The notes beneath the pieces are model-generated. The model saw only the letters and a program-made list of their open reading frames with translations, made no database searches and had not been told where the DNA came from. A stretch of 64,000 nucleotides of DNA from Henckelia pumila. Lineage: Eukaryota > Streptophyta > Magnoliopsida > Lamiales > Gesneriaceae. Numbering within the stretch: position 1 is the first letter of the stretch; each line of letters starts with the position of its first letter. The stretch is from assembly GCF_033568475.1 (NCBI RefSeq), contig NC_133122.1, positions 18,470,206 to 18,534,205 on the forward strand. The letters are read 5' to 3'. The position numbers were made by a program, and so were the translations under genes. Shown here piece by piece: positions 46,732 to 58,626 of this stretch.

Positions 46732-47882
46732 ATAGATGAAAATTCATGCCTTTATCAACAAGTTAACTTGTTCAATTTTTTTTAGGATTATAAATCTGTT
46801 TGTTTTAATTTGGTGTTTTGAATCTTGATTGCTATTTTATATAATTACAAAGGTTGTTAACTCTTCTAAGTTTCTAACTATCAATTTTTTTTGTATTCTT
46901 ATATATTGAGTACACATTTTTGTAAAAACGCATATGGACAAATGTATGTACGTGCAGTGCGTGTTCTCAAAATTTGGAGAAAATTTTTAGAAATATTTGG
47001 ACTTGACGAAAAGTGCATGGGGTTAACCCAAAATATTATAGAAATATATTATTTCAAATTTACAAAAGAAAAATCATACGAAACTATTGCAAGTAAATTC
47101 ATTTTATTATTATTACTAATTGATTTTGCATCAGATGATAATTTTTTTTAAAAAAATACAATTTATATGCATATGCTAATAGCTAGGTTCTGCAGAGTGA
47201 AATTACAACTTGATATACATACGTATCATGTGAGTAATTTTATTATCAATTAAAAAAAATTAAATGCAACAACCTAACATCTAAGATAGTGTTTGCAAAC
47301 TCCGATAAATTTTTAACTAAAAATCTATAATAACTTATTTTAAAGTTTGCAATCACTACCTAAAATTGGTCTAACAAAATCTTGTTACATGAAATTTAGA
47401 TTTACATGCAACAATGCAAGCTCGATTCAGAAATATGAATAATGGACTCGCTAGTATAGTAGTATGTTAGTAACCACTCAAGATTTAATCACTTTACGAA
47501 AAACAATTAACACAAGATACAATTTAGGGTATATTTCCAAAATAACTTAATGGGAAATATGTCCACAATTTTTGGGAGCTGGAATTTCCTTGGATAGCAA
47601 AGAAATAGAACTGATTCGAGCCGAAATTTAACAAACAACAAAAACAAGCCAACTCTGGGAATGAAGCACCAAAATGAAGATATATTACCTGAATCACAAG
47701 TAAGCTCTTAAAAGAACTATCAAATGTGTTTGAAACTGTATAACACTACCAATCGACAGAAAAACAAATTAGGAAAATGCAAAAAATATAATCTAGTTTT
47801 TTCCCCGTTGCATAATATCACTAAAATCACTCGGGCATTTCTACGATATTCGGGATAGTCGTGCTAACCATAGCCCACCAAT
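46732..47882. other. intergenic between SNU13 and the BUD20/ZNF593-like gene
   Basis: AT-rich sequence that includes the 3' flank of the zinc-finger gene. The plus-strand frame at 46891-47151 is low-complexity and is not called. Confidence 0.5.
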
Positions 47883-49583
47883 TTACATTGACATTAACTT
47901 TGGACCATTATCTGGCATGCCCATGCCAGCAGCTAGGTCTGCGTGTAGTTGAGTGTGAGGAGCAGGCCCCGCCATTAGCTTCAAACTGCCAGAAATAACA
48001 ATCGCTTAAAAAGCATGCAATATTAATCAACCCGTGTTATATTTCATAAACATAATTGCTGTTACATAATTTTCTGAGTAAACAAGTGTTTTGAAAAATC
48101 AAACGGAAGCACAAAAATGAAAATTACTTTCTAGATGAGCTTTTTTTACTTGGACACATCTCCTAAACTAACAAATTCACAAAAAATTCATCAGTCAGCA
48201 AAGTAAAGCACAGAGGAAAACAACCTAGCATATATACCTTCCAGCAATTCATATTCTCACAAGTATACCCAATTATTCGGGAATTTGGTATATCAAAGAT
48301 AAACTCAAGCATACACTGTTCGATTACAAAGGATTATGTTTTGCAGCTATATTCATTATTCCACCATCATTAGCAGGTACATTCATAACACGTAACGGGA
48401 CACTGGAATGGTGAAAAAAAAAATCCAAAAGATATAAGGAAGATAGTGAAGCTAACATTTATTTTGGAGTTATGGATCAAACCACTTTTCGAGGGAGTAT
48501 CAGACAAGTTAAATCTCAAGTGTGGAAAATTTTCAACTATTAGGTTGCACTTAGAACACTGGTGCACAACTGGACAAAGATGTCAATGAAATTCCATCTA
48601 ACTCATTCTTAATCACATGACAACCTTTATTTGGCTGAATCAATGATTGTGTACTATATTCATATTGAGAACAGAAATTCAATTGGATCATTAGCTTGTT
48701 TTTCATACTAGTTGGAAATATGTACTACCTTACATTTATACATTTTATATTTGTTAATGATTTTCATTTCTCATAAAAGAAATCATCTAATGAGATAACC
48801 TAGATGAAAGTAGACCATTAACCTTCAATTAGATGGAATTTTATGACTTTCATCTAGACTACAACCATACTTTGCAACCACAATCATCCACTAATCACGA
48901 GAAGCTCCAACCAAATTGTTTTTTTTTTTTTTTGAGAGGAGCTCCAACCAAATTGTTGATCTTAAATCTTGCTTAGCTTTATAGAGGAAAGTCTTAAAAG
49001 CAGCAAATTTGACACAGACATAATGAAGTACGTATACAAGAAAAGTACATAGCTAGTAACTCAACTTCCAATTCCTTATTATTCTATAAGATGAAACAAT
49101 ACCTCCACGTTCTTATAGAATCGAAAGTGAGGAAACTAATAACTAAGCTTTTAAAAATAACCCAAAACAGAATATAATGCAATTGTTTCTGTAAGATACC
49201 GCTTTTTATGTCGTTTGGTTTTGAAATGCTCATCCCTCACGCTCGTATTGGCAAAATAACGACTGAAATTGAAAAGGAAAACAAGCTAAAAATCAGTTCC
49301 AAACAAAATAAAAGAAAAGAAAAAGATCAAACAAAATAAAAGAAAAACTAATATTTCAAAATTACTCGCAGTGCAAACAGTAATACTGGCCCATCCCCGG
49401 AAGATCTTCATCCACGGGCAAGAGCTTCCGGTCTCCGTCCGCTTTCTGGAGTTCATCAAAAACGGCGTCGTCACCTTTGAGCAGAAATTTGGTGCGGCGG
49501 AAGGTTTTATGAGCGTATCGGCGCTTCTTCACGCTCCGGTGCGGGCACTTCCCGCCCATCCTTCGTTGAAAGGAGTAGAGCAA
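47883..49583 (-). CDS. BUD20/ZNF593-type C2H2 zinc-finger ribosome-biogenesis protein
   Basis: Three coding exons on the minus strand (49366-49583, 49200-49262, 47883-47985) join in frame to 127 residues. Intron 2 is long at 1214 bp, and both introns are GT-AG. It starts MGGKCPHRSVKKRRYAHKT, a basic N-terminus of the family. A single C2H2 finger (jaz type) runs CLHCDRYFANTS then VRDEHFKTKRHKKR (C-x2-C-x12-H-x5-H), split between exons 1 and 2. The C-terminus reads GPAPHTQLHADLAAGMGMP, also conserved. Yeast Bud20 and human ZNF593 join pre-60S ribosomal particles and help export them from the nucleus, and the plant role is inferred from that. Telo-box and site II motifs sit upstream, as for the neighbouring SNU13 gene on the same strand. 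Confidence 0.92.
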
Positions 49584-49611
49584 ATTCGATCTCTCGTGAA
49601 AGAGAACGCAG

Positions 49612-49772
49612 AAACCCTAGAATGAGAAAGGAATTTACGTCGTCGAAGTGACGTCGTATACATAATGTTTCATTCCGTTTTGGGCCACAGAGTCAAACAA
49701 ATAAGAGGGCCCTTAGTAAAACACCTGTGAAACTAGTTATCCAAGTCCAATTAAAAGCCCATGTTTAGCCCA
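49612..49772 (-). promoter_or_regulatory. telo-box-like and site II motifs upstream of the BUD20-like gene
   Basis: AAACCCTA at 49612-49619 (plus orientation) lies about 30 bases before the start codon. TGGGCC at 49681-49686 and two AGCCCA words (TGGGCT on the minus strand) at 49756-49761 and 49767-49772 follow further upstream. This is the same motif pair as at SNU13. Confidence 0.65.
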
Positions 49773-49867
49773 TAGGCCATATATTGAGGAAGTGGATGCT
49801 CAATGTAGTGCTACCAGCCCAGCCTAAGGACATACCCATGCTATCTAGGCTTAGTTTGCCTTCAAAC

Positions 49868-49983
49868 TAGAGCCGTCAAATTGGTTGGACTCGTTGAATT
49901 AGTCTGCCCAGCTCGCCAAATTGTAGATTGTACGGGTTACGAGTTGGGTTGTCCAGCCTCATCAACCTGTTTTGACGGTTCTA
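49868..49983. mobile_element. small MITE with TAGAGCCGTCAAA ends
   Basis: The left end (TAGAGCCGTCAAA) and right end (TTTTGACGGTTCTA) are inverted repeats about 116 bp apart. The interior has CTCGCCAAATTG and GTACGGGTTACGAGTTGGGTTG words of a common plant dispersed repeat. Non-coding. Confidence 0.6.
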
Positions 49984-51537
49984 TTTTAAATTAATCAATA
50001 ACTTGTCGGATGCATGAGAGAAGTGGTACATCTAAATCAAAATCTTTTAGTATAAAACGGAAAATGTGTTAAAATCGAGTACACTTTACTCCAACGATAA
50101 ATGTTTTACGATTATGAATAACCGAGAATCTTTTCTTTTTCTGCGAAGAGGATTGAATATGATCTTTTGAAACCCTCCAAGAATTGGACCTAGCTCGTTT
50201 TGGGTAAGCTGCATAATCTAGTGGACGTGGAGTACTTGAATCCAAATCGTATTTCAACTTGTAACAATATTTAAAGGAATATCATAGTGGTCCAAATTTG
50301 AAACCACTATCGTGAAGTATAACGAGCCAATAGCCACCAATCAGAATTTTGTTTGGCTTCTAGATTTTTATAGCAAATGAGATGGAGATGGAGATGGACG
50401 ATGGACGATGTACACACATTTACCTCTTTACGTGGTGGGCTTGTTTTTATGCACAAATATTAACTAGTGAAATACAAACTGATATTGGGTTGAGTTTAAA
50501 CACAAAGATTCGAGTGGATTTGATTTCAAGTATGTAGTATCAATATGGTGTTTTGTGCTCAAAAATATTTCTCAACTTCGTCATTTTAAATCTATGAATT
50601 TCAAATACTTTGATTGAAATCTGCACAAATTCAAATTCGTCAATCCAAATGTAATTTTAGTATATTCATTTTTATTTATTTTTTTCTTTCTTTCTTTCTG
50701 TTTTTTTTTTCAATCTTAATCTAGAAATTTATCTTCATGATTCAAATTTGGAGGGATAGTGGAGATAATATAAAACTAGGCCACATAATGTGGTGAAAAA
50801 AGTCAGATATGTCAGCTTCAACTTTAATTTTCCGCGTCACTAATTGTCATAATGACTAATAATTCCGAATTCTAGTCAATTTTCATCTTTGTTTTTGGAT
50901 TCAAGTTCAACGAAGAGATGTACTAAAAAAAAAAAAAAAAGTTCAACGAAGAGATCAATTGCCTTAATAATTTAAGTCAAGATGCGTGATTTTGATAAAA
51001 TTTGAAAATAATTTAAAGAGTAGGTTTCTTCTGATATCCGTAAGACAAATCAATTTGTCTATATTTATATTTAAAAAAATAATATTTTAGAACATAAAAA
51101 TAATATTTTTTTTATTAATGTCTTAACTCTTAGATAGAAGAGCAATCTCATAAAATTGATATGTGAAACCTTTTAACATTAGTTTTTTTAAAAAAAAATT
51201 AAAAATTTTGAGTTAATTTCTTGTATTTGGTGAAATATATTGGATGGGAAAAATAATTGGTGTTTTTGGAAAATTTGGTGCTTTCAGATCAAAATTATGT
51301 ATTATACAAACAATTCATTTAATTCATCATCAAGTATAGATTGAAATAGATAGGTGGAGATATTCAACTTCTTAGTTAAGAAGCTATTATTCTAAATGTG
51401 CATTACGTCAAAATTTGAGAAAAAACGAAATTAATACGGCCAAACCCCAACTAAAAGTAAATAATATTGATTTTTATTTATTCATAAAGACATTTAATTG
51501 AAGGCTAGTCTAGTTTACACTTCAATTTTCATTATGA
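49984..51537. other. intergenic, no gene recognised
   Basis: AT-rich sequence. A short GGAGAT/GGACGAT tandem patch lies near 50378-50410. No frame with family signature. Confidence 0.5.
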
Positions 51538-51824
51538 AGGAGCTGGGTTAGCCCGTCCCGTCTCGTTAGATGGGTTGGAATAATAATTTTTCAACTTGTC
51601 TAAATGACAGGCCGATCAGTCCCGTCCTGCCTCGCCAAACTGTGATGGGTTGCAGGTCAATCCGTCCTAACCCGCCAAATAAAATAAAAATTGACGGGCT
51701 AGCATGTTCTGCACCCAAATAGACGGGTTGGATTGCTAATTCCTAACACACCCAAAAACGGTCTGTCCCACCAACTAGTGGGTTGTAAGTTGACCCGTTT
51801 CACTAACCCGTTTTAACAGCTCTA
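51538..51824. mobile_element. dispersed repeat with GACGGG words, related to the MITE at 49.9 kb
   Basis: It starts GAGCTGGGTTAGCCCGTCCCG and ends CACTAACCCGTTTTAACAGCTCTA, with many CCCGTC/GACGGG words and TTGCAGGTCAATCCGTCC in between. The ends pair partly. Same general family as 49868-49983 but longer. Non-coding. Confidence 0.5.
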
Positions 51825-52333
51825 TTTATAATCCATTTAGGTACAAAATTAAGATTATCTCATTCATAAAATGTAGCATGGATAACATCTCGATCTCTCA
51901 ATTTTATTATAGATCAATTCCTTATCTATTATATTGAAATTGGAAATTCATTTTTTTTTCCACTAACACTAGCAATACATAGGACAAAACTAATATTTTA
52001 ATATCTACGCCCCCAATTTCCCAACTATTTTTTTTTCTATTTTTTTTCTTAACCATCACTCTTTCAATAATGATAAGCAAATCATGTTAATCGAAAATTT
52101 CATTTCAGTTTAGCTCACACAATGAACATTCTTCTCATTCAAATTCTAATTGCAAACTCTCAATAGCCTGGAAGTCATAAGTTATACAGTACATGAAAAA
52201 GCATCAAGATTTCACTGATATATTGATTTATAATTTGGAGTTTTTCATCATTTCTCTCCTCGATGTTCAAGTTAGATAGATCTTAAATTTATCTTCTTTT
52301 TTTTTTTCTGTTCTATTCATGTGTTATATCATG
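51825..52333. other. intergenic, nothing recognised
   Basis: AT-rich sequence with T-rich and poly-A-like patches. No feature supported. Confidence 0.5.
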
Positions 52334-52559
52334 AGAGGGGTGGGTTTTCGGTATACCGTATAAAAAATATTGGTATGAAAAAAATTCAATTCGGTTCCGA
52401 TATTGAAATTCTGAAATTTTTGTATAGAAAAAATCCGTACTCATACCGTATAGATATCGAAAAAAAATTCGATATACCAAAAAAATATTTATATATCGAA
52501 AAAATTTATGTACGGTATCCCAAAAAGTCGGCATTTCGGTTCGGTATCCCAACCCTTTA
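52334..52559. mobile_element. foldback-like dispersed repeat with CGGTATACCG words
   Basis: It opens GAGGGGTGGGTTTTCGGTATACCG and closes GGTTCGGTATCCCAACCCTTT, with repeated CGGTAT/ATACCG words inside. Frames are open on both strands, which follows from the palindromic repeat and does not indicate a gene. Common type of plant non-coding repeat. Confidence 0.55.
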
Positions 52560-53463
52560 TATCATACATGCAACATGCGTATTTCGGATATCACCAACGT
52601 AGGGTGTGTATATGCTCAGCGAGGACGCAATTCTGTCTCGTGCAACTGCTCGAATAGGTAAATATGGGTCATGCATTGCTTTTTCCACGCTTTGAAGTTT
52701 GAACATTCTTTTTATGGAGTTGGATGTATATTGACTTCGTATTGTTCAGAAATTTTAAAAAATTCCACCAAACCTATAATGTCCAATGCATTTAAAAATG
52801 AACATAACGTGAAAATCATCGATATGCATCGTGAGCTGCGGGGAACATGCGCCTAATACGTACTATATATGTTGAAAGTTGTCATCCTTAAGAACATGAT
52901 TTCTATCATTTCAATTATTTTCTCCCAATTCAATGTAAGGCGTACGCATCTCATGATCACATCCCCAATGTCGTGAGCATTTATCTAAAAACAGCTTGAC
53001 TCGTGGTCCGTGGATACGATAATGCATGATGCATAGTATTATGATTAAGGATGATAAATCAACATATATACTTGAATAAATTAAATAATGTTGTATGACA
53101 CTAATATTTTAAAGACTTTTAGAGCAAAATACTAGACAAAACAAAAATATTAATTCATCAACATCTTATATTCATCCACATTAAACGATATCTCGTAATG
53201 AAATGGTTGCGATCGAGAGTAGGTTTCCAACTTTCAACCCATGGTATCACCGTTAGTATTAATATAATAGAGGAATAGAGTGTGCAGCTCTATAAATTGG
53301 TTTTTCACAAATTCAATTCTTGGTCAAGATTGAGTTCGTGCACACATATTTCAACTTCGACGGCTTGTTAATTTTGTTACTCCAAGAATACATCAATTAT
53401 TTATTTTGATACTATTTTAATCATAACATTAAAGTAACGAAAAGTTTTAAAAGGATACACTTT
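52560..53463. other. intergenic, nothing recognised
   Basis: No gene, RNA gene or clear repeat was seen in this stretch. Confidence 0.45.
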
Positions 53464-53657
53464 GAGCCCGTTTGGATTTTATAGAGATTTTTTAAAACAA
53501 ATGTTTTTAAAAGCTACAATTTTTTGCTTTTAAAAAAGCTCTAATTTTGACTTAAAAGTAATTATTTAAGCACTTTTTTTATCAACCAAACACTTTGTTA
53601 ACTGAAAAGCACTAAAAAAATATTTTTTTGGCCTGACTTTTGAAATTAAACGGGGCC
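53464..53657. mobile_element. small hAT-like MITE, copy 2
   Basis: The ends are GAGCCCGTTTGGATTTT and AAATTAAACGGGGCC. The core words TTTTAAAAGCTACAATTTTT, AAAAAAGCTCTAATTTTGAC and TTTAAGCAC match the copy at 14068-14274 in the same orientation. Non-coding, about 194 bp. Confidence 0.65.
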
Positions 53658-54362
53658 TTTATATTTTAAAAAGTCTAGTTTTTCTATAGTTCCAGATCGA
53701 GCAACTCGATACACATAAAAATAGTTTTTTTTTTACAATATTTTTACGATAAAATAGCATAAATATCATAACATATGATCGATAGACATAATAACTCCAC
53801 ACCCATCCGATTTCAATAAAAATAAATAAATTTTTAATCAAAAATAAATAAATAAATAAATTTAAACTTTACTATTTGCCCTCAACCAAATGAAATTTGA
53901 TTTCTTCGGATCTAGTTAAAGTATTATATAGCGGGTAGAAAAGTAAACCCACCGAGTCATGGCTTAGTCAAAGTTAGCTGTTTTGTCACGAAACCTAAAA
54001 CCTCCAAATTTAGTCTAATCGGACGGCATCGAGTAATCCATCCATCCATCATCACATATGTCATTCACACAATCACATCCATACATCCATATAACATCCA
54101 TACATACATACATACATTTGTCAAATGTGTGTCACAAAAAGACAAAAGACCCCATTCAATTTCATTTTTCTCTCTTGATTTTATTATAGTGGTCCCATAT
54201 GCCTTTTTCAAAAAATCAAAGTAAACATTTTATTTTACCAATATATTTTTGCTATAAATTCTCCCATTGCTGCATCCATTTTCTCCCCTTCAAGCAAATT
54301 ACATTTCTTTCTACTTCTGCTAGTTCTAATTCTTGAGAGAAAATAAACCATACTAAGTTCCG
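53658..54362. other. upstream region of the HIPP gene
   Basis: It contains (ATCC)n and (CATA)n short tandem repeats at about 54035-54115 and the 5' leader. GCTATAAATT at 54251-54260, about 105 bp before the start codon, is a plausible TATA box. Confidence 0.5.
54251..54260 (+). promoter_or_regulatory. likely TATA box of the HIPP gene
   Basis: GCTATAAATT lies about 105 bp upstream of the ATG in otherwise less TA-rich sequence, followed by a pyrimidine-rich leader. Spacing fits a plant core promoter with a short 5' UTR. Confidence 0.55.
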
Positions 54363-56587
54363 ATGGGTGAGGTAATTAAATTAATTAATGTTTTTTAATT
54401 GTTATTTTCTTTGTTTTTGTTTTTGTTTTTGTTGTTGTTGTTTGATTCCCCAATTATGTTCTCCCTTTTTTTGATGAAATCTTGATCTGTTTAATGAGCT
54501 CAAATTTTGGTTTATCTTCTTTCCGCAGAAAGATGATCAGAAGAAGAGTGACGGTGAGAAGGCAGTCGTTGCGGCGGCTGACGGCGGCGGAAAGAAAGAG
54601 GAGGGGCCAATCACGGTGGTGCTGAAACTAGACTTACATTGCGAAGGATGTGCCAAAAAAGTTAGACGCTCTGTTAACCATTTTGAAGGTATTTATTTCA
54701 TCATAATTATTCATAAAAGAACTTGTGTTCTTTAATTATTGTAATCATGCTCAAGTTATATATATAAAATAATAATTTAGACAGCAAAATTTTCAATTTT
54801 GGGCTTAAAATGAGGAACATGATGAGTTAATTACTATTAATTAATGAAGCTAAATAAATAACAAATAATACTGATTGAAAAATGAACAAAATCCTAGAAA
54901 TTTCAAGAATTTTGTAATTATTATGGAGTTGGTCGAATAGTAGTACTGCAAAATTGGTACACGTCAAACCGGGTTTCTTGATTTGGTCGCAACGTATGAC
55001 TTTTCGGAGTTCTCAAGAAACACCCCTTTTGAGATTTTCTCTCTTTTTTTTTTTTTTTTTAAAGAAGAAAAACAGTAACGGTCAAATTTTAATTTAATTT
55101 TTCTCCTGACAAAATTTTACCAACATATATTTATGTTCAAATTTTACTCAGTCAATTCAAGTATTCTAACATATTAGTCAAATTAATATTACTGCCGCAT
55201 GTTAATTATCATATTTTTTTTCCCGAAAACAATATAATAATGTAGTAAATTAAATGATTTTGTTTTGTGAAGGCGTGGAGAAAGTGAAGGCAGATTGGGG
55301 TGCCAACAAATTGATGGTGACCGGAAACGTGGACCCTTGGTGGCTCCGGGAGAAAGTTGAGGTAAAAACCAAGAAGAAGGTGGAGCTCATCTCCCCTCAG
55401 CCCAAAAAGGACGGCGGCGAGAAGAAGTCCGACGAGAAACCGGCGGAGAAGAAGCCGGAAGAAAAAAAGCCGGAGGAAAAGAAACCAAAAGAGGTAATTT
55501 ATAAATTAATGAAGTGCATATATAAATTTTATTATTTTTGTTTTGTTTATTTGTAATTATATAGTTTAGGTAAATTATATTTATATATATTTATATTTTT
55601 GTGGGTTTTGTGATTCAGCCTGTTGTTAGCACAGTGGTGATGAAAATGAAATTGCATTGTGACGGGTGTGCAAGTAAAGTAAAGAGGATCATCTTAAAGC
55701 ACATTGATGGTGAGTTGGCCCATTTATATGTTAATAATAATATTCGGTTTAATTTACATTCATTGTGTGTACGTGATCAAAATGGGATCTGGGGTCCTAT
55801 TAAATTCTTGGTGCAAGTGAATCCACACCTACTTTTCAAAGTCAAATTATTTGATTTTTAATTAATATTAGCTAGACTTGAAAACAAGAGTTGATCGGGC
55901 CGGATTCACTCGACGGGCCGACGAATATCCACGAAATAATTGTGGGTTTGATTGAGCTTAATATTTTATATGTTCATGTTTTACAAGCTAATTAATGTGT
56001 TATGTATTTGTTTAATAGGTGTGAATTCGGTGACAACGGATGTAGGCAAGGATCTGGTCACAGTAATAGGAACAATGGAGCCAAAAGAAATCCCGAGTTA
56101 TTTACAAGACAAACTAAAAAGGCCCGTCGAAGTTCTTCCACCACCCAAGAAAGACGACGGGGCCGCCCCGGAGAAGAAGGGGAAAGATGACGACAAGAAA
56201 GCCAAAGCCGAAAGCGGCGGCGGAGACAAGAAGGAGAAAGAATCCGGCGGAGGGGAGAAAAAAGAGAGCGGGGGAGACAAGAAGGATGCCGCTGCGGCGC
56301 ATGGCGGAGAGGAGAAAAAGAGCGAAGAGAAAAAAGTTGAGGTCAACAAAATGGAGTTCCAAGGGCACAACCCACAAACATTGTATGCAATGCCTCCAAT
56401 GCACAACCTAAACTTTAATTATGCCTACCAAGATCATTATGGTGCCCAGTCGATGTACCATCACCAAGGCTATCCGAATACGGGTTACATGGCCCAGTAT
56501 ACGAATGGGCCGCCACCGCCGCCGCCAACGTACGTCGACGATCAATATTTCAGCGACGAAAACCCGAATGGATGTTTTATTATGTAA
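54363..56587 (+). CDS. HIPP: heavy metal-associated isoprenylated plant protein (HIPP5/6-type)
   Basis: Five coding exons (54363-54371, 54529-54688, 55273-55493, 55619-55709, 56019-56587) join in frame to 349 residues. The first coding exon encodes only Met-Gly-Glu. Two HMA domains follow: one around residues 30-95 with the metal-binding pair C41-x2-C44 (LHCEGCAKKV), the second around 131-200 with C144-x2-C147 (LHCDGCASKV). Each is followed by a lysine/glutamate-rich linker (KKPEEKKPEEKKPKE and similar). The C-terminal part is tyrosine-, glycine- and proline-rich and ends in the CaaX box CFIM, predicting farnesylation at C346. HIPPs bind heavy-metal ions and act as metallochaperones or signalling adaptors at membranes and in the nucleus. 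The order HMA-linker-HMA-linker-YGQ tail, with the SDENPNGC end, matches Arabidopsis HIPP6. The stretch GNVDPWWLREKV has two tryptophans that I do not recall in relatives. Confidence 0.93.
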
Positions 56588-57493
56588 AAACGACGAAGGA
56601 TCGAATGATCTTGTTTTGTGGGGGGGAGAGTTCTAATTAATTATTAATTGTAATTAAAAAATGAGCATCGAGATATAGAGATTAAACGAGTAATAGAAAT
56701 ATTCGAACCGTGCGGTCGGCCGGTTTTTTGTTTAGATGTAGTTTGTTTTGGTATGACTCGTATGCCGATTGTTGTATTTTTTTCGTTGCTAGTTAATGAA
56801 ATATATGTAATTAATTTAATTTTGATTTCATGTTAATTTGCAATAATCAATTGTTTTTTTTTTTTTTTATCTTATCTTTAGAATTTTAGTTCTTAGTATC
56901 ACGTGGAGTACATACAGAGATACACTTGGTTGCTAAAATAAAATTGAAGAAAATAATATACATATTTAATTAATTGGCTATGTCACATCTTATATGTGTA
57001 TATTATATACGGGGAAGGTTGGTTTGCAAAAGGTAAAGGAGATATAGGTAAAAAGAAAATAGTCATGATGGGATTTGATTTTATTTTATGGATAAACTCT
57101 TTATTAGGTTTTGTTCATGCCACCAGCAGGTACTGGGTAGTCGTGTAATATTATGATTGGTTAAAATCAGTGGGTCTCATGTGGGACCCACCGACTTAAC
57201 CTTATTAATACTAGCATAATCACACACACGCATTGCCATATAATATATTTAGTATTGTATGTTATGTATAAATATTATTTTTTCAATAATATTTAAATTT
57301 ATTATTTTTTTCATTTCTAAGATAATATAAAAATAAATTTAAAATTTATTTATCAATTTATCTTATCTATAATGGTTAGATGAGAAAAATATGAAAAAAT
57401 ATATAAATAAAATCTTTACTTATTTGTATAGTGTAAAGAGTAATTTTGGAAAAAAAAATTGGTGTCCACTCTAAGGTGCTCAATTATTATATA
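56588..57493. other. 3' flank of the HIPP gene and intergenic sequence
   Basis: Includes the 3' UTR of the HIPP gene. A near-palindrome (GTGGGTCTCATGTGGGACCCAC) lies near 57171-57192, and TACTAGCATAATCACACACACGC words near 57212 resemble a Helitron end. No gene. Confidence 0.45.
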
Positions 57494-57605
57494 GGAATTT
57501 TCAGCTGTCCAACCATGTTTTCTCACTTGGTCCGCGACCACTAAAACCCGATAATGGATTTTAGTAGCGGACCAAATGGGAAAATATGGTTGGCCAGCTA
57601 AAAAT
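57494..57605. mobile_element. hairpin element: GGAATTTTCAGCTG family, copy 1
   Basis: The left arm (GGAATTTTCAGCTGTCCAACC..TTGGTCCGC) pairs with the right arm (GCGGACCAA..GGTTGGCCAGCTAAAAATT). The centre has ACTAAAACCCG and GGATTTTAGT complementary words. A (TA)n run follows on the right. Confidence 0.7.
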
Positions 57606-58109
57606 TATTATATATATATATATATATATAAAGATAATTAGTACATATACGTAACTCTAATCTTTTAAACTTTACATTAGTCTGTCTATACACCAAGTTT
57701 TAATTATTGTGACTGTGTCGTGAGAGCACTGATTTCGTTGTCTTAATTTAAATATAAAAGAAAATAAAACAATGTATACATAAAAAGTTTCATTATATAT
57801 CAATTATCAAATAATTACGGAATTAATTATTCATTTATGTATCCAACAAGAGCCATGTTCCATGCTATTAGCTAGCCTAATGACCCACATGCACAAACCA
57901 ACTTCTAGCTACCAATAATGAAATTAAATATTCACATCTATATTTCTCAAAAAAAAAAAAAAAAATTCACATCTATAAAAATAAAAATATAAGAACAATT
58001 AAATCGTTAAAAAATCGTACGACGTACAATAGGTGAGTTAAATTATACATGATGGGCACAAAGTTGAGCATAGTTGGTGGGCAGCATAGTAAAACTCTAT
58101 ATATATATA
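57606..58109. other. intergenic with a partial hairpin-family copy
   Basis: AT-rich sequence. At about 58050-58105 GATGGGCACAAAGTTGAGCA and TTGGTGGGCAGCATAGTAAAACTCT match the right arm of the hairpin elements at 25.9-26.4 kb, so a half copy of that family is present. Confidence 0.5.
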
Positions 58110-58270
58110 GGAATTTTCAGCTGCCCAAACATGTTTCCCCACTTGGTCCTCGACCACTAAAACCCGGTAGTGGGTTTTAGTGATGCGAAAAAAAAACCCA
58201 CTAAAACCCACTAACGAGTTTTAGTGATCGCGGACCAAGCTATGAGAAAATATGGTTGGGCAACTAAAGC

Positions 58271-58272
<2 letters not shown>
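58110..58272. mobile_element. hairpin element: GGAATTTTCAGCTG family, copy 2
   Basis: The same outer arms as the 57.5 kb copy (GGAATTTTCAGCTGCCCAAAC / ATATGGTTGGGCAACTAAAGC), with an expanded centre holding three CACTAAAACCC/GGGTTTTAGTG words. A long (TA)n run (about 58273-58330) follows. Confidence 0.7.

Positions 58273-58330
<58 letters not shown>
58273..58330. repeat. (TA)n microsatellite
   Basis: An almost pure TA dinucleotide run of nearly 60 bp directly abutting the hairpin element on its left. Similar runs at 18640-18712, 26075-26101 and 26300-26330 also border hairpin elements. Confidence 0.85.
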
Positions 58331-58333
<3 letters not shown>

Positions 58334-58626
58334 CATGCATTTTCCTAACTCACGCATGCATGGAATAGTTGACGTATATATATATGGTTTGCATGTAGAT
58401 ACGTATTATATGTTAATTTAATTTTTCATATAGATCGTACGAGGGGCGAAATACATGCAACTTTGGGTTGGATAAACTTGGGACAATAGCAATTAATTTA
58501 TTAGTTTCATCGAGAAAAATAAGTTGTGGAAGTTAAAAGACGTTCCAACTACTAACAAGACCATATCTTGTTGTTTATTAATAATTTATGTTGTTTTCTC
58601 TATATATGGTTATAATTAACAATCTC

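Noticed and set aside
46891-47151. 86-codon plus-strand frame between SNU13 and the zinc-finger gene
   Set aside because: Low-complexity residue use and no family signature. AT-rich spacer.
52313-52602. Open frames on both strands around 52.4 kb
   Set aside because: They are a by-product of the palindromic CGGTAT repeat and not coding sequence.
56098-56406. Minus-strand frames opposite HIPP exon 5
   Set aside because: They are shadows of the lysine/glutamate/glycine-rich coding strand.
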